From: Agromyces sp. Leaf222
GTDB lineage: Bacteria; Actinomycetota; Actinomycetes; Actinomycetales; Microbacteriaceae
Length of the DNA: 64,000 nt
Assembly (NCBI RefSeq): GCF_001421565.1
Contig: NZ_LMKQ01000001.1
Span: 743,651-807,650, forward strand
Direction: 5' to 3'
The translations under genes were made by a program, and so were the position numbers. The notes below the pieces were generated by a model, which saw only the letters and a list, made by a program, of their open reading frames with translations, did no database searches and was not told where the DNA came from. The first letter of the stretch is position 1; each line of letters starts with the position of its first letter. Positions 49,151-58,438 of the stretch are shown one piece after another.

Positions 49151-50241
49151 GCACCGCTGCTCGATCGAACTGGCTGCGCGAGCTCATCCGCAAGCCGTAC
49201 TTCTGGGGTGTGGTCGCGATCTTCGCCCTCCTCGCCCTCAACGTCCTCAAGGACCCGAACTACCTCACGCTGTCGGTGAACCCCGTCAACGGCAACCTCG
49301 TCGGCAACCTCGTCGACATCCTGCGCGCCTCGGCTCCGATCATGATGATCGCCGTCGGGCTGTCGCTCGTCATCGCCACCGGGGGCATCGACCTCTCGGT
49401 CGGCTCGGTGATGGCGGTCTCGGGTGCGGTCGCGATGGTGTTCATGAAGGATGCCGGACAGTCGGGCTCGCTCGGCGTCGCCCTCGGCGCCATCGGGCTC
49501 GCGCTCCTCGTGAGCGCCGTGCTCGGCGCGATCAACGGTGTGCTGGTCGCCTACATCGGGCTCCAGCCGTTCATCAGCACGCTCATCATGATGCTCGCGG
49601 GCCGCGGCATCGCGAAGGTGATCACCGAGGGGCAGAACACCTCAGCCACGAACGATCCGTTCCGGTGGATCGCGAACGGCTTCGTGATCGGCCTGCCCGT
49701 GGTGTTCCTCCTCGCGATCGTGATCGTGATCATCGTCGGCCTCGTCGTGCGTCGCAGCGCTCTCGGCCTCATGATCGAGGCGATCGGCATCAACCCGAAG
49801 GCGAGCCGCATGGCGGGCATCAAGCCCAGCGGCCTGCTGCTCACCGTGTACATCCTGAGCGCGGTGCTCGCGGGCATCGCCGGCATCATGTCGGTCGGCA
49901 CCGTGATGACGGTGGACGTCTCGCGCACCGGCTACCAGATGGAGCTCGACGCCATCCTCGCCGTCGTCATCGGCGGCACCTCGCTCGCCGGCGGCAAGTT
50001 CTCGATCGGCGGCGCCGTGGTCGGCGCCCTGCTCATCGCGACGCTCGACAAGACCATCGTGTTCCTCGGCATCTCCTCGTCCGCGACGCCCGCGTTCAAG
50101 GCGATCGTGATCGTCGTGCTCTGCCTGCTGCAGTCCGAGCGGGTGCGCAGCTGGTTCGGCCAGCGGCGCAAGCCTCCGCAGCCGAAGTCCGACTCGACCC
50201 CCGTTGCGCCGAAGCAGCAGAAGCAGGAGGTGACGGCATGA
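49147..50241 (+). CDS. ytfT: YtfT-like furanose-sugar ABC transporter permease
   Basis: 364 residues with about 8-10 hydrophobic segments and the BPD_transp_2 pattern (GLSLVIATGGIDLSVGSVMAV, QPFISTLIMMLAGRGIAKV, ELDAILAVVIGGTSLAGG). It forms the channel with the next permease. A Lys/Pro/Gln-rich cytoplasmic tail ends the protein. Start and stop overlap the neighbours by 4 bp on both sides. Confidence 0.87.
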   Translation: MSTAARSNWLRELIRKPYFWGVVAIFALLALNVLKDPNYLTLSVNPVNGNLVGNLVDILRASAPIMMIAVGLSLVIATGGIDLSVGSVMAVSGAVAMVFMKDAGQSGSLGVALGAIGLALLVSAVLGAINGVLVAYIGLQPFISTLIMMLAGRGIAKVITEGQNTSATNDPFRWIANGFVIGLPVVFLLAIVIVIIVGLVVRRSALGLMIEAIGINPKASRMAGIKPSGLLLTVYILSAVLAGIAGIMSVGTVMTVDVSRTGYQMELDAILAVVIGGTSLAGGKFSIGGAVVGALLIATLDKTIVFLGISSSATPAFKAIVIVVLCLLQSERVRSWFGQRRKPPQPKSDSTPVAPKQQKQEVTA

Positions 50242-51293
50242 CCACCGTGCAGACCCCCCGCGTCGACGCACCCGTCGAGGCATCCGCATTCTCGAAGATC
50301 GTCGCCCGCGTGAAGCGCGTCGTGTCGTCGAACCCGTCGGTGCTTCCGACCGTGGCGGCCATCGTCATCTTCGTCGGCATGGTGATCTACGGCGAGGTGG
50401 CCTACGGCCGCATCGTGCAGTACAACACGCTGTCGAACCTGTTCATCAACAACGCGCACCTGATCATCCTCGCGGTGGGCATGACGTTCGTGATCCTCAC
50501 GGGCGGCATCGACCTGTCGGTGGGCTCGGTCATCGCGCTCTCGAGCGTCGCCGGCGTGATGCTCGCGAACGCCGGGTGGAATCCGTGGCTCGTGATCGTG
50601 CTGATGGTCCTCATCGGCACGGTCATCGGCCTCGCCAGCGGCATCCTGATCCAGTACTTCAACGTGCAGCCGTTCATCGCGACGCTCGCCATGATGTTCC
50701 TGGGCCGCGGTCTCGCCGCGCTCCTGAGCACCCGGCCCGAGCGCCTCGACGACGAGTCGCCGATCCTCTGGCTCGGCGAGCAGTTCAAGCTGATCGACGG
50801 CGAGAAGGTCAACGACGTGGTCGTCACGCCCGGCGTGATCATCGCCCTGCTGGTCGTGCTCATCGCCTTCTTCGTGCTGCACCGCACCCGCACGGGTCGC
50901 ACGGTGTACGCGATCGGCGGCTCCGAGAGCTCGTCGGCCCTCATGGGGCTCGCGGTGCCGCGCACGAAGATCCTCGTGTACGTGATCAGTGGAACGCTCT
51001 CGGGCATCGCCGCCGTCGTCTACACGTCACGCCTCGGCATCGCGCAGAACATCACCGGCATCGGGTGGGAGCTCGACGCGATCGCGGCGACCGTCATCGG
51101 CGGCACCCTGCTCACGGGCGGGTACGGCTACGTGCTCGGCTCCGTCGTCGGCGCCCTCGTGCTCGGCCTGATGAACGTGCTGATCACCCGCGACGGCGGC
51201 ATCCCGCCCGAGATGACGACGATCATCACCGGCGGCATCCTGCTGGTCTTCGTGCTCCTGCAGCGCGCGGTCACGTCGAAGCGGCATACGTAA
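50238..51293 (+). CDS. yjfF: YjfF-like furanose-sugar ABC transporter permease
   Basis: 351 residues, second BPD_transp_2 permease, closest in pattern to E. coli YjfF: GMTFVILTGGIDLSVGSVIAL, QPFIATLAMMFLGRGLAALLS, HRTRTGRTVYAIGG and ELDAIAATVIGGTLLTGG. About 8-10 membrane segments are expected. It ends the transporter operon; a strong terminator follows at 51315. Confidence 0.87.
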   Translation: MTTVQTPRVDAPVEASAFSKIVARVKRVVSSNPSVLPTVAAIVIFVGMVIYGEVAYGRIVQYNTLSNLFINNAHLIILAVGMTFVILTGGIDLSVGSVIALSSVAGVMLANAGWNPWLVIVLMVLIGTVIGLASGILIQYFNVQPFIATLAMMFLGRGLAALLSTRPERLDDESPILWLGEQFKLIDGEKVNDVVVTPGVIIALLVVLIAFFVLHRTRTGRTVYAIGGSESSSALMGLAVPRTKILVYVISGTLSGIAAVVYTSRLGIAQNITGIGWELDAIAATVIGGTLLTGGYGYVLGSVVGALVLGLMNVLITRDGGIPPEMTTIITGGILLVFVLLQRAVTSKRHT

Positions 51294-51314
51294 CCGCCCC
51301 AGGGCGTGCACGAA

Positions 51315-51348
51315 CGAAGGGCGGATGCCACGCGGCATCCGCCCTTCG
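51315..51348. terminator. Bidirectional 15-bp hairpin between convergent genes
   Basis: CGAAGGGCGGATGCC and GGCATCCGCCCTTCG pair perfectly around a 4-nt loop, 22 bp after the permease stop and 41 bp from the opposing gene's stop. It is the clearest terminator in the window and contains the GGATGCC/GGCATCC motif. Confidence 0.85.
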
Positions 51349-51388
51349 TCGTGCTCGGGTACGCCCGTGGCAGGTCTGCCGGGCCGGG

Positions 51389-53146
51389 CTACTCGACGAG
51401 CTTGCCCGCGAGCGAGACCTCCTCGCGCATGAGGGAGGCGATCTCGGCGGGGATGGGCGGGATCGACTCGCGGGTGACCCCGGTCGAGGGCGACCACACG
51501 AGGTTGACCTGCAGCGCGGCATCCGTCTCGGGGTGGTCGCTGCGGTTGTGGCAGCCGCGGGTCTCGCGCCGTTCGAGTGCGGCCTCGAGCGTGGCGCGTG
51601 CCGCGAGGGCCGCCGACTTGAGGTCGAACGCGTGGGCGAGGTCCTGGTAGCCGGCGATGTCGGGGTGCACGCCGATGTCGGCCATGCGGGCCTCGATCGC
51701 GTCGAGTTCGGCCAGCCCGGCGAGCAGGCCCTGCTCGTCGCGCACGACGCCGGCGTGCTCGGTCATCGTGTTGCGGATGGCGCGCTGCAGGGCGCGCACG
51801 TTCTCGGTGCCATCGGATGCGAGCAGCGCGGCGATCTCGTCGCGGGCGGCCTGCACGGCGGCGGCCGAGCGCTGCTGGCCGGTGAGCCCGCGCGAGTAGT
51901 CGATCGCGGCCTGGCCGACGATGCGTCCGAACACGAGCAGCTCGATGAGGGAGTTGCCGCCGAGGCGGTTGGCGCCGTGCAGCCCGGAGGAGGCCTCGCC
52001 GATCGCGTAGAGCCCCGGGACGTCGGTGCCGTGATCGTCGGGCCGAACCCACACGCCGCCCATCGAGTAGTGCGCGGTGGGCGCGATCTCGATCGGCTCC
52101 TTCGTGATGTCGAGCATCTGCAGCTCGAGCATCGTCTGGTAGACGCGGGGGAGTCGCTGCATGATCGTCTCGCGGGGCAGGTGCGAGACATCCAGCCAGA
52201 CACCGCCATTGGGGGTGCCACGCCCCTCCTTGATCTCGGTGTAGCAGGCGAGGGCCACGCGGTCGCGGGTCGAGAGCTCGAGGCGCTCGGGGTCGTACCT
52301 GTGCATGAAGCGCTCGCCGAGGCCGTTGGTGAGGATGCCGCCCTCGCCGCGCGCGGCTTCGGAGATGAGGGTGCCGGCCGCGTTCTCGGGCTCGATGATC
52401 CCCGACGGGTGGAACTGCACGAGCTCGGGGTCGCGCACGCGCCCGCCGGCCTCGACGGCGAGCCGCCACGAGTCGCCCGTGTTCTCATCGCGACGCGACG
52501 AGGTGCGCCGCCAGATGCGGTTGTGGCCACCCGCGGCGAGGATCACGGCGTCGGCGTGGATGAGGTACCGCGTGCCGTCTTCGACATCGAAGCCGTACGC
52601 CCCGAAGACCGCGCCGTCGTCGTTCACGAGGATGCGCGTGACGTAGACCGTGTCGAGGATCGGCAGGTTCAACTGCGCGGCGCGGTTGATGAGCGTGCGC
52701 TGGATCTCGAGCCCGGTGTAGTCGCCCGCGAACGCGGTGCGGCGGTAGGTGTGCGCGCCGAAGAAGCGCTGCGAGATGCGGCCGTCGTCTTCGCGGGCGA
52801 ACGGCATGCCGTAGCGCTCGAGGTCGTCGATGCCGCGGGCCGCACCCTCGGTGACCGTGACGACGGTGCGCGGGTCGGCGAGCAGGTAGCTCTCCTTGAG
52901 GGTGTCGGCGGCGTGCTGCTGCCAGCTGTCGTCGGCGTCCATCGTGGCGAGGGCGGCGTTGATGCCGCCGGCCGCGAGCGAGGTGTGGGCGTCGGACTTG
53001 GGGCGCTTGCCGAGCGCGAGCACGTCGACGCCCGCCTCGGCGAGCTCGATGGCGGCGCGCAGCCCGGATCCGCCGGTGCCGATGACGAGGACGGTGGTGG
53101 AGATCTGCCGCTCTGCATGGCGGTCGGTGGGGGTCGTGGTGCTCAT
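51389..53146 (-). CDS. FAD-dependent fumarate reductase / L-aspartate oxidase-like flavoprotein
   Basis: ATG 53146 gives 585 residues; upstream in-frame starts would run into the LysR promoter. N-terminal FAD-binding motif VLVIGTGGSGLRAAIE (about 18-33), then TSLAAGGINAAL, the active-site-type ELVQFHPSGI, GERFMHRY, TAHYSMGGVWV and LYAIGEASSGLHGANRLGGNSL, and a C-terminal helical domain (about 430-560). These fit the succinate dehydrogenase/fumarate reductase/aspartate oxidase family. No iron-sulfur or membrane subunit is adjacent, and quinolinate synthase genes are absent, so it may act as a soluble flavoprotein in C4-dicarboxylate or aspartate use. Divergent from a LysR regulator, which probably controls it. 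Confidence 0.8.
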   Translation of the reverse strand: MSTTTPTDRHAERQISTTVLVIGTGGSGLRAAIELAEAGVDVLALGKRPKSDAHTSLAAGGINAALATMDADDSWQQHAADTLKESYLLADPRTVVTVTEGAARGIDDLERYGMPFAREDDGRISQRFFGAHTYRRTAFAGDYTGLEIQRTLINRAAQLNLPILDTVYVTRILVNDDGAVFGAYGFDVEDGTRYLIHADAVILAAGGHNRIWRRTSSRRDENTGDSWRLAVEAGGRVRDPELVQFHPSGIIEPENAAGTLISEAARGEGGILTNGLGERFMHRYDPERLELSTRDRVALACYTEIKEGRGTPNGGVWLDVSHLPRETIMQRLPRVYQTMLELQMLDITKEPIEIAPTAHYSMGGVWVRPDDHGTDVPGLYAIGEASSGLHGANRLGGNSLIELLVFGRIVGQAAIDYSRGLTGQQRSAAAVQAARDEIAALLASDGTENVRALQRAIRNTMTEHAGVVRDEQGLLAGLAELDAIEARMADIGVHPDIAGYQDLAHAFDLKSAALAARATLEAALERRETRGCHNRSDHPETDAALQVNLVWSPSTGVTRESIPPIPAEIASLMREEVSLAGKLVE

Positions 53147-53184
53147 GCCGTCAACGCTAGGCAGCGGCATCCGATTCCTCCAAT

Positions 53185-53208
53185 GCATATAAGTCGTTGG
53201 CATGATGC
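53185..53208. promoter_or_regulatory. Possible LysR-type binding dyad
   Basis: GCAT-N16-ATGC in the 92-bp gap between the flavoprotein and LysR genes, in the most AT-rich part of the gap. Only a weak dyad, offered because LysR regulators usually bind such shared promoters. Confidence 0.3.
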
Positions 53209-53238
53209 AGAGAAGCTATCGAAGCGTAGGCTGTCGAC

Positions 53239-54162
53239 ATGAACCTGGAGCAGCTGCGCAGCTTCATCGAGGTCGCGCGCTTCGGCAACTTCACCAGGGC
53301 GGCAGAGGAGCTCTACCTCGCCCAACCCTCGCTGAGCCGCCAGATCGCCGCGCTCGAGCACGACCTCGGCGCCGAGCTGTTCCACCGCGCGCGGGGCGGC
53401 AGCACGCTGACCGTCGCGGGGGAGTCGTTGCTGCCGCTCGCCAGGCGCATGCTCGCCGACGCGGAGTCGGTGCGCCGCGAACTGGCCGAGCTCGCCGGAC
53501 TCGAGCGCGGCCGGGTGCGGCTCGGCGCCACCCCGACCCTCTGCATCAGCCTCGTCGCCGAGGTGCTGAGCGCGTTCCATGCGGCGCATCCGGGCATCGA
53601 GCTGCACCTGTCGGAGCACGGCTCGCGTCACCTGCTCGACCAGCTCGGCAGCGGCGAACTCGACCTCGCGTTGATCACGACGTCGGACGCCTCGTCGGCC
53701 GAGCGCTTCACGGTGACCCCGTTGCTCGTCGAGGAGCTCGTGGTCGTCTCGTCGGCCGGTGCCGCCCCGGTCACCGAGCGCGACGCCATCACGCTCGACG
53801 AGGTCGCAGGCCTGCCGCAGATCGTCTTCAGCTCGAGCTACGACCTGCGTGCTGCGACGGATGCCGCGTTCCTGGCCGCCGACCTGACGCCGCGCGTCGT
53901 GCTCGAGGGCGCCGAGATGGACGCGGTGCTGCGATTCGTCGAGCGCGGACTCGGCGTCGCGATCGTGCCGGCGATGGTGCTCATCGACCGGCCCGGACTG
54001 CGAGCGGTGCGGCTCGCGGGGCACGCCCTCGAACGCACGATCAGCGTCGCCTGGCCGGCGGATGTCGCGCCGACCGCAGCGGTCGAGGTCATGCGCCGCA
54101 CCATCACCGCCGGTGCCACCGCCTTCGCGGCCCGGGCGGGTGCGACGATGCGGCTGGCCTGA
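53239..54162 (+). CDS. LysR-family transcriptional regulator
   Basis: 307 residues. Winged helix-turn-helix at the N-terminus (MNLEQLRSFIEVARFGNFTRAAEELYLAQPSLSRQIAALE), followed by a linker helix and a type II periplasmic-binding-like effector domain (about 90-295). LysR proteins activate a divergent gene in response to a small ligand; here the divergent gene is the flavoprotein at 51389. The ligand may be a dicarboxylate from the surrounding module. Confidence 0.92.
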   Translation: MNLEQLRSFIEVARFGNFTRAAEELYLAQPSLSRQIAALEHDLGAELFHRARGGSTLTVAGESLLPLARRMLADAESVRRELAELAGLERGRVRLGATPTLCISLVAEVLSAFHAAHPGIELHLSEHGSRHLLDQLGSGELDLALITTSDASSAERFTVTPLLVEELVVVSSAGAAPVTERDAITLDEVAGLPQIVFSSSYDLRAATDAAFLAADLTPRVVLEGAEMDAVLRFVERGLGVAIVPAMVLIDRPGLRAVRLAGHALERTISVAWPADVAPTAAVEVMRRTITAGATAFAARAGATMRLA

Positions 54163-54228
54163 GCCGGCCCGGCGGCGTCGGAGGCCCGGTGGCCCGGTGG
54201 CCCGAGCCCGCCGAGGCGGCCGCCGACG

Positions 54229-55120
54229 TCAGGCCGAGTAGGCGAACGCGGCCGCATCCGCCGTGATCGCGCGCGCACGGGCGAGCCGCGGGAGGTCGCT
54301 GCCGTCGCGGATCACGCCGCCGCGCGCCTCGAACTCGGCGATCACGCCGGCGGCCCAGGCCATGTCGTCGCTCGACGGGCTCAGTGCCCCGTTCACCGAG
54401 GCGACCTGCTCACCGTGCAGGCAGAGGCGACCCGTCATGCCGAGCGACCCGGCATGCGCAGACTGGTCGCGCACGAGGTCGGGCTCGGTGCTGAGCGACG
54501 GCCCGTCGATCGGGCCGGGGAGCCCAGCGGCCCGGCTCGCGACGACGAGGCGGGAGCGCGGGTAGGCGAGTGCGGATCTCGCTCGCACCCATGCCCGTGT
54601 CGCGTCGGAAGTCGCCGACCCCGAACGCCAGGCGGAACGTCGACGGATGCCGCGCGATCGCCGAGGCGTCCTCGAGCCCGACCGCGCTCTCGATGAGCGC
54701 GACGATCGGGGTGCCGGGCCGCAGGCGATCGGCGGTCGCCGCGACCTGGGCGACGGATTCGGCCTTGGCCAGCATCACGCCCTCCAGTCCGTGCGCCCCC
54801 GCCAGGGCATCGAGGTCTGCGCTCCAGTGCGTCGTCGTCGCGTCGTTGATCCGAACCCAGGCGCGGCCGCCGCCCGAGAGCCAGCCGACCACGGCGTCGC
54901 GGGCCGCGGCCTTCGCCCCGACGGCCACGGCATCTTCGACGTCGAGCACGATCGCATCGGCTCCGGATGCCGCGGCATCCGCGAACCCCTCGGGCTTCGA
55001 ACCCGAGACGAGCAGCCATGACCTGGCGATGGCCGGCGCCACGGTGTTCGCGACGGTGTCGACGGGGACTGCCGTGTTCGTGGCCCGCCGCTCAACGCCG
55101 GGGAGCGTGTCAGTGAACAC
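54229..55120 (-). pseudogene. CitE/HpcH-like (malyl-CoA/citrate lyase beta) gene with a frameshift
   Basis: Translation from GTG 55120 (GAAGGAG 7 nt ahead, inside the dctA end) gives a good CitE-like N-terminus: WLLVSGSKPEGFADAAASG, DAIVLDVEDAV, VRINDATT, VMLAKAES, ALIESAVGLEDA and AFGVGDFRRDTGMG. After SEI near base 54574 the frame must shift by one base to reach ALAYPRSRLVVASRAAGLPGP and the rest of the family's C-terminus, which ends at 54229. Removing one C restores a continuous protein of about 296 residues. Either a real recent frameshift or a sequencing error. Family members cleave or form C-C bonds of CoA thioesters. Confidence 0.75.
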
Positions 55121-56597
55121 GAGCGGACTCCTTCTCGAGGGCGGGTGCGGCGGGCAGGGCAGGTGCGGAGGCGCGGTCGGTCGGCCCGTTGACGATGCTC
55201 GCCACGGCGCCCGTCGAGATGTGCTCACCGTCGGCATCGGCCGACCGACGGGCCTCGTAGGCCTGCTCGTCGGCGCCGAGGTGGTCGTCGGCGCTCATGG
55301 TCGCCTCGTCGAAGGGCCGGCGTCCGGAGAGCACGTCCTCGACCTGCACGGTGTCGATCTGCTTGGTCCAGGTGCCGATGAGCACGGTGGCCACCGCGTT
55401 GCCGGTGAAGTTCGTGAGGGCGCGGGCCTCGCTCATGAAGCGGTCGATGCCCACGATGAGCCCGACGCCGTTGACGAGGTCGGGTCGGTGCGCCTGCAGG
55501 CCGCCGGCGAGCGTCGCGAGGCCGGCGCCGGTGACCCCGGCAGCACCCTTCGAGGCGATCATCATGAACAGCAGCAGCGAGATCTGCTCGGGGAGGCTGA
55601 GCGGGGTGCCGAGCGCGCTCGCGATGAACAGCGACGTCATCGTGAGGTAGATGGCGGTGCCGTCGAGGTTGAACGAGTACCCGGTGGGAACCGTGATGCC
55701 GACGACCGGCTTCGAGACGCCGAGGTGCTCCATCTTGGCGATGAGGCGGGGCAGCGCGACCTCGCTCGACGAGGTCGAGACGATGAGCAGGTACTCGCGG
55801 CCGAGGTACTTCATCATGCGGAAGATGTTGACGCCGGTGACGACCTTCAGCAGCAGTCCGAGCACGACGACGATGAACAGGATGCAGGTCACGTAGAACG
55901 CGACCATGAGCGTGCCGAGGGCCACGAGCGCAGCGACGCCGGTCGCGCCGACGACGGCGGCGATCGCGCCGAAGGCGCCGATGGGCGCGAGCCACATGAT
56001 CATGGCGAGGATGCGGAACACGAGCACCTGCAGGTGGCGGATCGCCTCGAGGATCGGCACGCCCTTCGGCCCCATCTTCTGCAGCGCGAAGCCCACGAGC
56101 AGGGCCACGAACAGGGCCTGCAGGATGCTGCCGCTGGTGAGCGCCGAGAAGAACGAGGTCGGGATGATGCCGAGGATGAACTCCGTCGACGATTCGGCCT
56201 TGAGGTCCGACGTGTCGTACGTCGTCGACGAGATGTCGAGGCCGGCGCCCGGGTGGATGATGCTGCCCACGAGCAGGCCGATCGCGAGCGCGAAGGTCGA
56301 CATGATCACGAAGTAGCCGAGGGCGAGTCCGCCGACCTTGCCGACCGTCGCGGCCTTGGCCACCGAACCGACGCCGAGCACGATCGTGCAGAAGATGATG
56401 GGGGCGATCATCATCTTGATGAGGGCGATGAAGGCGTCGCCGATGGGCTTGAGGCCGACGGCGAAGTCGGGGAACGCCAGCCCGACGCCGATGCCCGCGG
56501 CCACCGCCACGATCACGGCGATGTAGAGGTAGTGCGAGCGATCGAGTCGTCGCGCCTTCCGGTTCTTCGGTGCGGACACCGCATGCGTCGTTGCCAT
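55110..56597 (-). CDS. dctA: DctA-type C4-dicarboxylate:cation symporter
   Basis: 495 residues. About eight membrane helices plus the re-entrant loops of the DAACS family, with hallmark segments SSSEVALPRLIAKMEHLG, VPTGYSFNLDGTAIYLTM, MMIASKGAAGVTG and VGIDRFMSEARALTNFTGN. DctA proteins import succinate, fumarate, malate or aspartate with protons or sodium. A long hydrophilic tail (about 430-495) is an extension beyond the usual end. The downstream CitE-like frame begins 11 bp inside its end. The divergent two-component system probably regulates it. Confidence 0.9.
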   Translation of the reverse strand: MATTHAVSAPKNRKARRLDRSHYLYIAVIVAVAAGIGVGLAFPDFAVGLKPIGDAFIALIKMMIAPIIFCTIVLGVGSVAKAATVGKVGGLALGYFVIMSTFALAIGLLVGSIIHPGAGLDISSTTYDTSDLKAESSTEFILGIIPTSFFSALTSGSILQALFVALLVGFALQKMGPKGVPILEAIRHLQVLVFRILAMIMWLAPIGAFGAIAAVVGATGVAALVALGTLMVAFYVTCILFIVVVLGLLLKVVTGVNIFRMMKYLGREYLLIVSTSSSEVALPRLIAKMEHLGVSKPVVGITVPTGYSFNLDGTAIYLTMTSLFIASALGTPLSLPEQISLLLFMMIASKGAAGVTGAGLATLAGGLQAHRPDLVNGVGLIVGIDRFMSEARALTNFTGNAVATVLIGTWTKQIDTVQVEDVLSGRRPFDEATMSADDHLGADEQAYEARRSADADGEHISTGAVASIVNGPTDRASAPALPAAPALEKESARVH

Positions 56598-56707
56598 TGG
56601 TCTTCCTCGTCCTCATGGGGGCCGCTTCGATGCGGCCGGCCTGCGATCAGTGCTGACAGCTTCGACCGACGGGGCGGGTGCGACGACGTTGTGTTCATAC
56701 TGGTCTC

Positions 56708-58438
56708 GTGCACATGACGGCGTGGGTGAGGCGATGGAGCATCGCCACGCGCCTGTTCGTGCTGCAGGTCGCGTTCATCGCCGTGCTCACCGCGGCGGCC
56801 ACCATCTGGCTCTGGAACGATGCGCGAGCGGATGTCGAGGCCGACGCCGCGGCGAAGACGATGGTGGTCGCCACCTCGATCGCCGACAACCCCTTCGTGG
56901 TCGACGCGCTCGCCGAGGCCGACCCGACCGCGGAGCTGCAGCCGTACGCCGTCGCCGTGATGGACGACACCGCGACCGACTTCGTGACGATCATGAATCC
57001 CGACCGCACCCGCTACACGCACCCCGACACCTCGCAGATCGGACTCCCGTTCCGGGGCACCATCGAGCCGGCGCTGCGCGGGGAGTCGTTCACCGAGACG
57101 TACACGGGCACGCTCGGCCCGTCGGTGCGATCCACCGTGCCCATCGAGGACGCCTCGGGCGAGGTCGTCGGCATCGTCTCGGCGGGGGTGACGGTGTCGA
57201 ACCTCTCGGCCGCGCTCGGCGCCCGCCTGCCCATCGTGTTCGGAGCCGCGATCGTCACGCTGCTGCTCGGCGCGCTCGCGGCGTGGCTGCTCAGCCGCTA
57301 CCTGCGTCGGGTCACGTGGGGGCGCGGTCCAGAGGAGATGAGCCGCATGTTCGCCTACTACGAGGGCGTGCTGCACTCGGTGCGCGAGGGCCTGCTGCTC
57401 GTCGACACGCAGGGCCGGCTCGTGCTCGCCAACGACCAGGCCACCGAGTTGCTCGGGCTGCCGCGGCATCCGTCGTCGGATGTCTCTGGCGACCCCGTCG
57501 CGATCGTCGACCTCGACCTGCCCGCGTCGTTGCGAGACCTGCTCGCCGGCGGAGCCGTCGCCGTCGACGAGGTGCATCTGACCGACGATCGAGTGCTCGT
57601 GGTGAACCAGGCGGTCGCCGTGTCGACGCCGACCGCGGTGAACCCCGGTCCGGCCCGCATCCTGGGCACGGTCACGACCGTGCGCGACCACACCGAGCTG
57701 GAACAGCTCACCGGCGAGCTGGCCTCGATGCGCACGCTGTCGGATGCGCTGCGCTCGCAGACGCACGAGTTCGCGAACCGGCTGCACACGATCGTGGCGC
57801 TCATCGAGCTCGGCCGGCCCGAGCAGGCGCTCGCCTTCGCCGCCGAGGAGCTCGACTCGCGCCAGGAGCTCGCCGACGACGTGATGGGCGCCGTCGAGGA
57901 GCCGGTGCTCGCGGCCCTGCTCTTCGGCAAGTCCGCGCAGGCGAGCGAGCGCGGCGTGGTGCTGGCCGTCTCGGTCGACCCGGCGGTCGCGAGCACGGAC
58001 GTGCCGCCGGCCGAATGGGTCACGATCGTCGGCAACCTCATCGACAACGCGATCGATGCCGTCGCGGCGACCATGGAGCCGTCGGTCGCCGTCGCCGACC
58101 CGGAGGTGCGCGTGGCGATCGACGTGACGCCGGCGGGCGCGGCGGGTGCGTCGGCTGTGCGCATCCGGGTCTCCGACAACGGCCCCGGAGTGCCAGACCC
58201 CGAGCGGGTGTTCCAGCGCGGGTTCTCGACGAAGCCGCACGGCGAGGGCGGGCGCGGCCTCGGTCTGGCGCTCGTCGGCCAGTCCGTGCGCCGCCTCGGC
58301 GGCACCGTGACGGTGACCCCCGGAGACGACGGGGTCGGCGCGGTGTTCACGGTGCTGCTGCCGCAGCCCGCCCCGTCGGCGTCAGCTGCAGCGTCGGCGC
58401 CATCCCCGGACGCCGCCTCGAGCGGGAGCCGCGCATGA
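56708..58438 (+). CDS. CitA/DcuS-type sensor histidine kinase
   Basis: GTG 56708 or ATG 56714 gives about 575 residues. TM1 (about 15-35), an extracytoplasmic PAS-like sensor (about 40-170) with YTHPDTSQIGLPFRGTIEPAL typical of carboxylate-sensing CitA/DcuS, TM2 (about 175-200), a cytoplasmic PAS (about 215-325), a SpoB-type segment with the phosphoacceptor-type His in LRSQTHEFANRLHTI, and HATPase_c (NLIDNAIDA, DNGPGVP, GRGLGLALV). It should sense a C4-dicarboxylate or citrate outside the cell and phosphorylate the regulator encoded next (ATGA overlap). It is divergent from dctA. Confidence 0.88.
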   Translation: MHMTAWVRRWSIATRLFVLQVAFIAVLTAAATIWLWNDARADVEADAAAKTMVVATSIADNPFVVDALAEADPTAELQPYAVAVMDDTATDFVTIMNPDRTRYTHPDTSQIGLPFRGTIEPALRGESFTETYTGTLGPSVRSTVPIEDASGEVVGIVSAGVTVSNLSAALGARLPIVFGAAIVTLLLGALAAWLLSRYLRRVTWGRGPEEMSRMFAYYEGVLHSVREGLLLVDTQGRLVLANDQATELLGLPRHPSSDVSGDPVAIVDLDLPASLRDLLAGGAVAVDEVHLTDDRVLVVNQAVAVSTPTAVNPGPARILGTVTTVRDHTELEQLTGELASMRTLSDALRSQTHEFANRLHTIVALIELGRPEQALAFAAEELDSRQELADDVMGAVEEPVLAALLFGKSAQASERGVVLAVSVDPAVASTDVPPAEWVTIVGNLIDNAIDAVAATMEPSVAVADPEVRVAIDVTPAGAAGASAVRIRVSDNGPGVPDPERVFQRGFSTKPHGEGGRGLGLALVGQSVRRLGGTVTVTPGDDGVGAVFTVLLPQPAPSASAAASAPSPDAASSGSRA

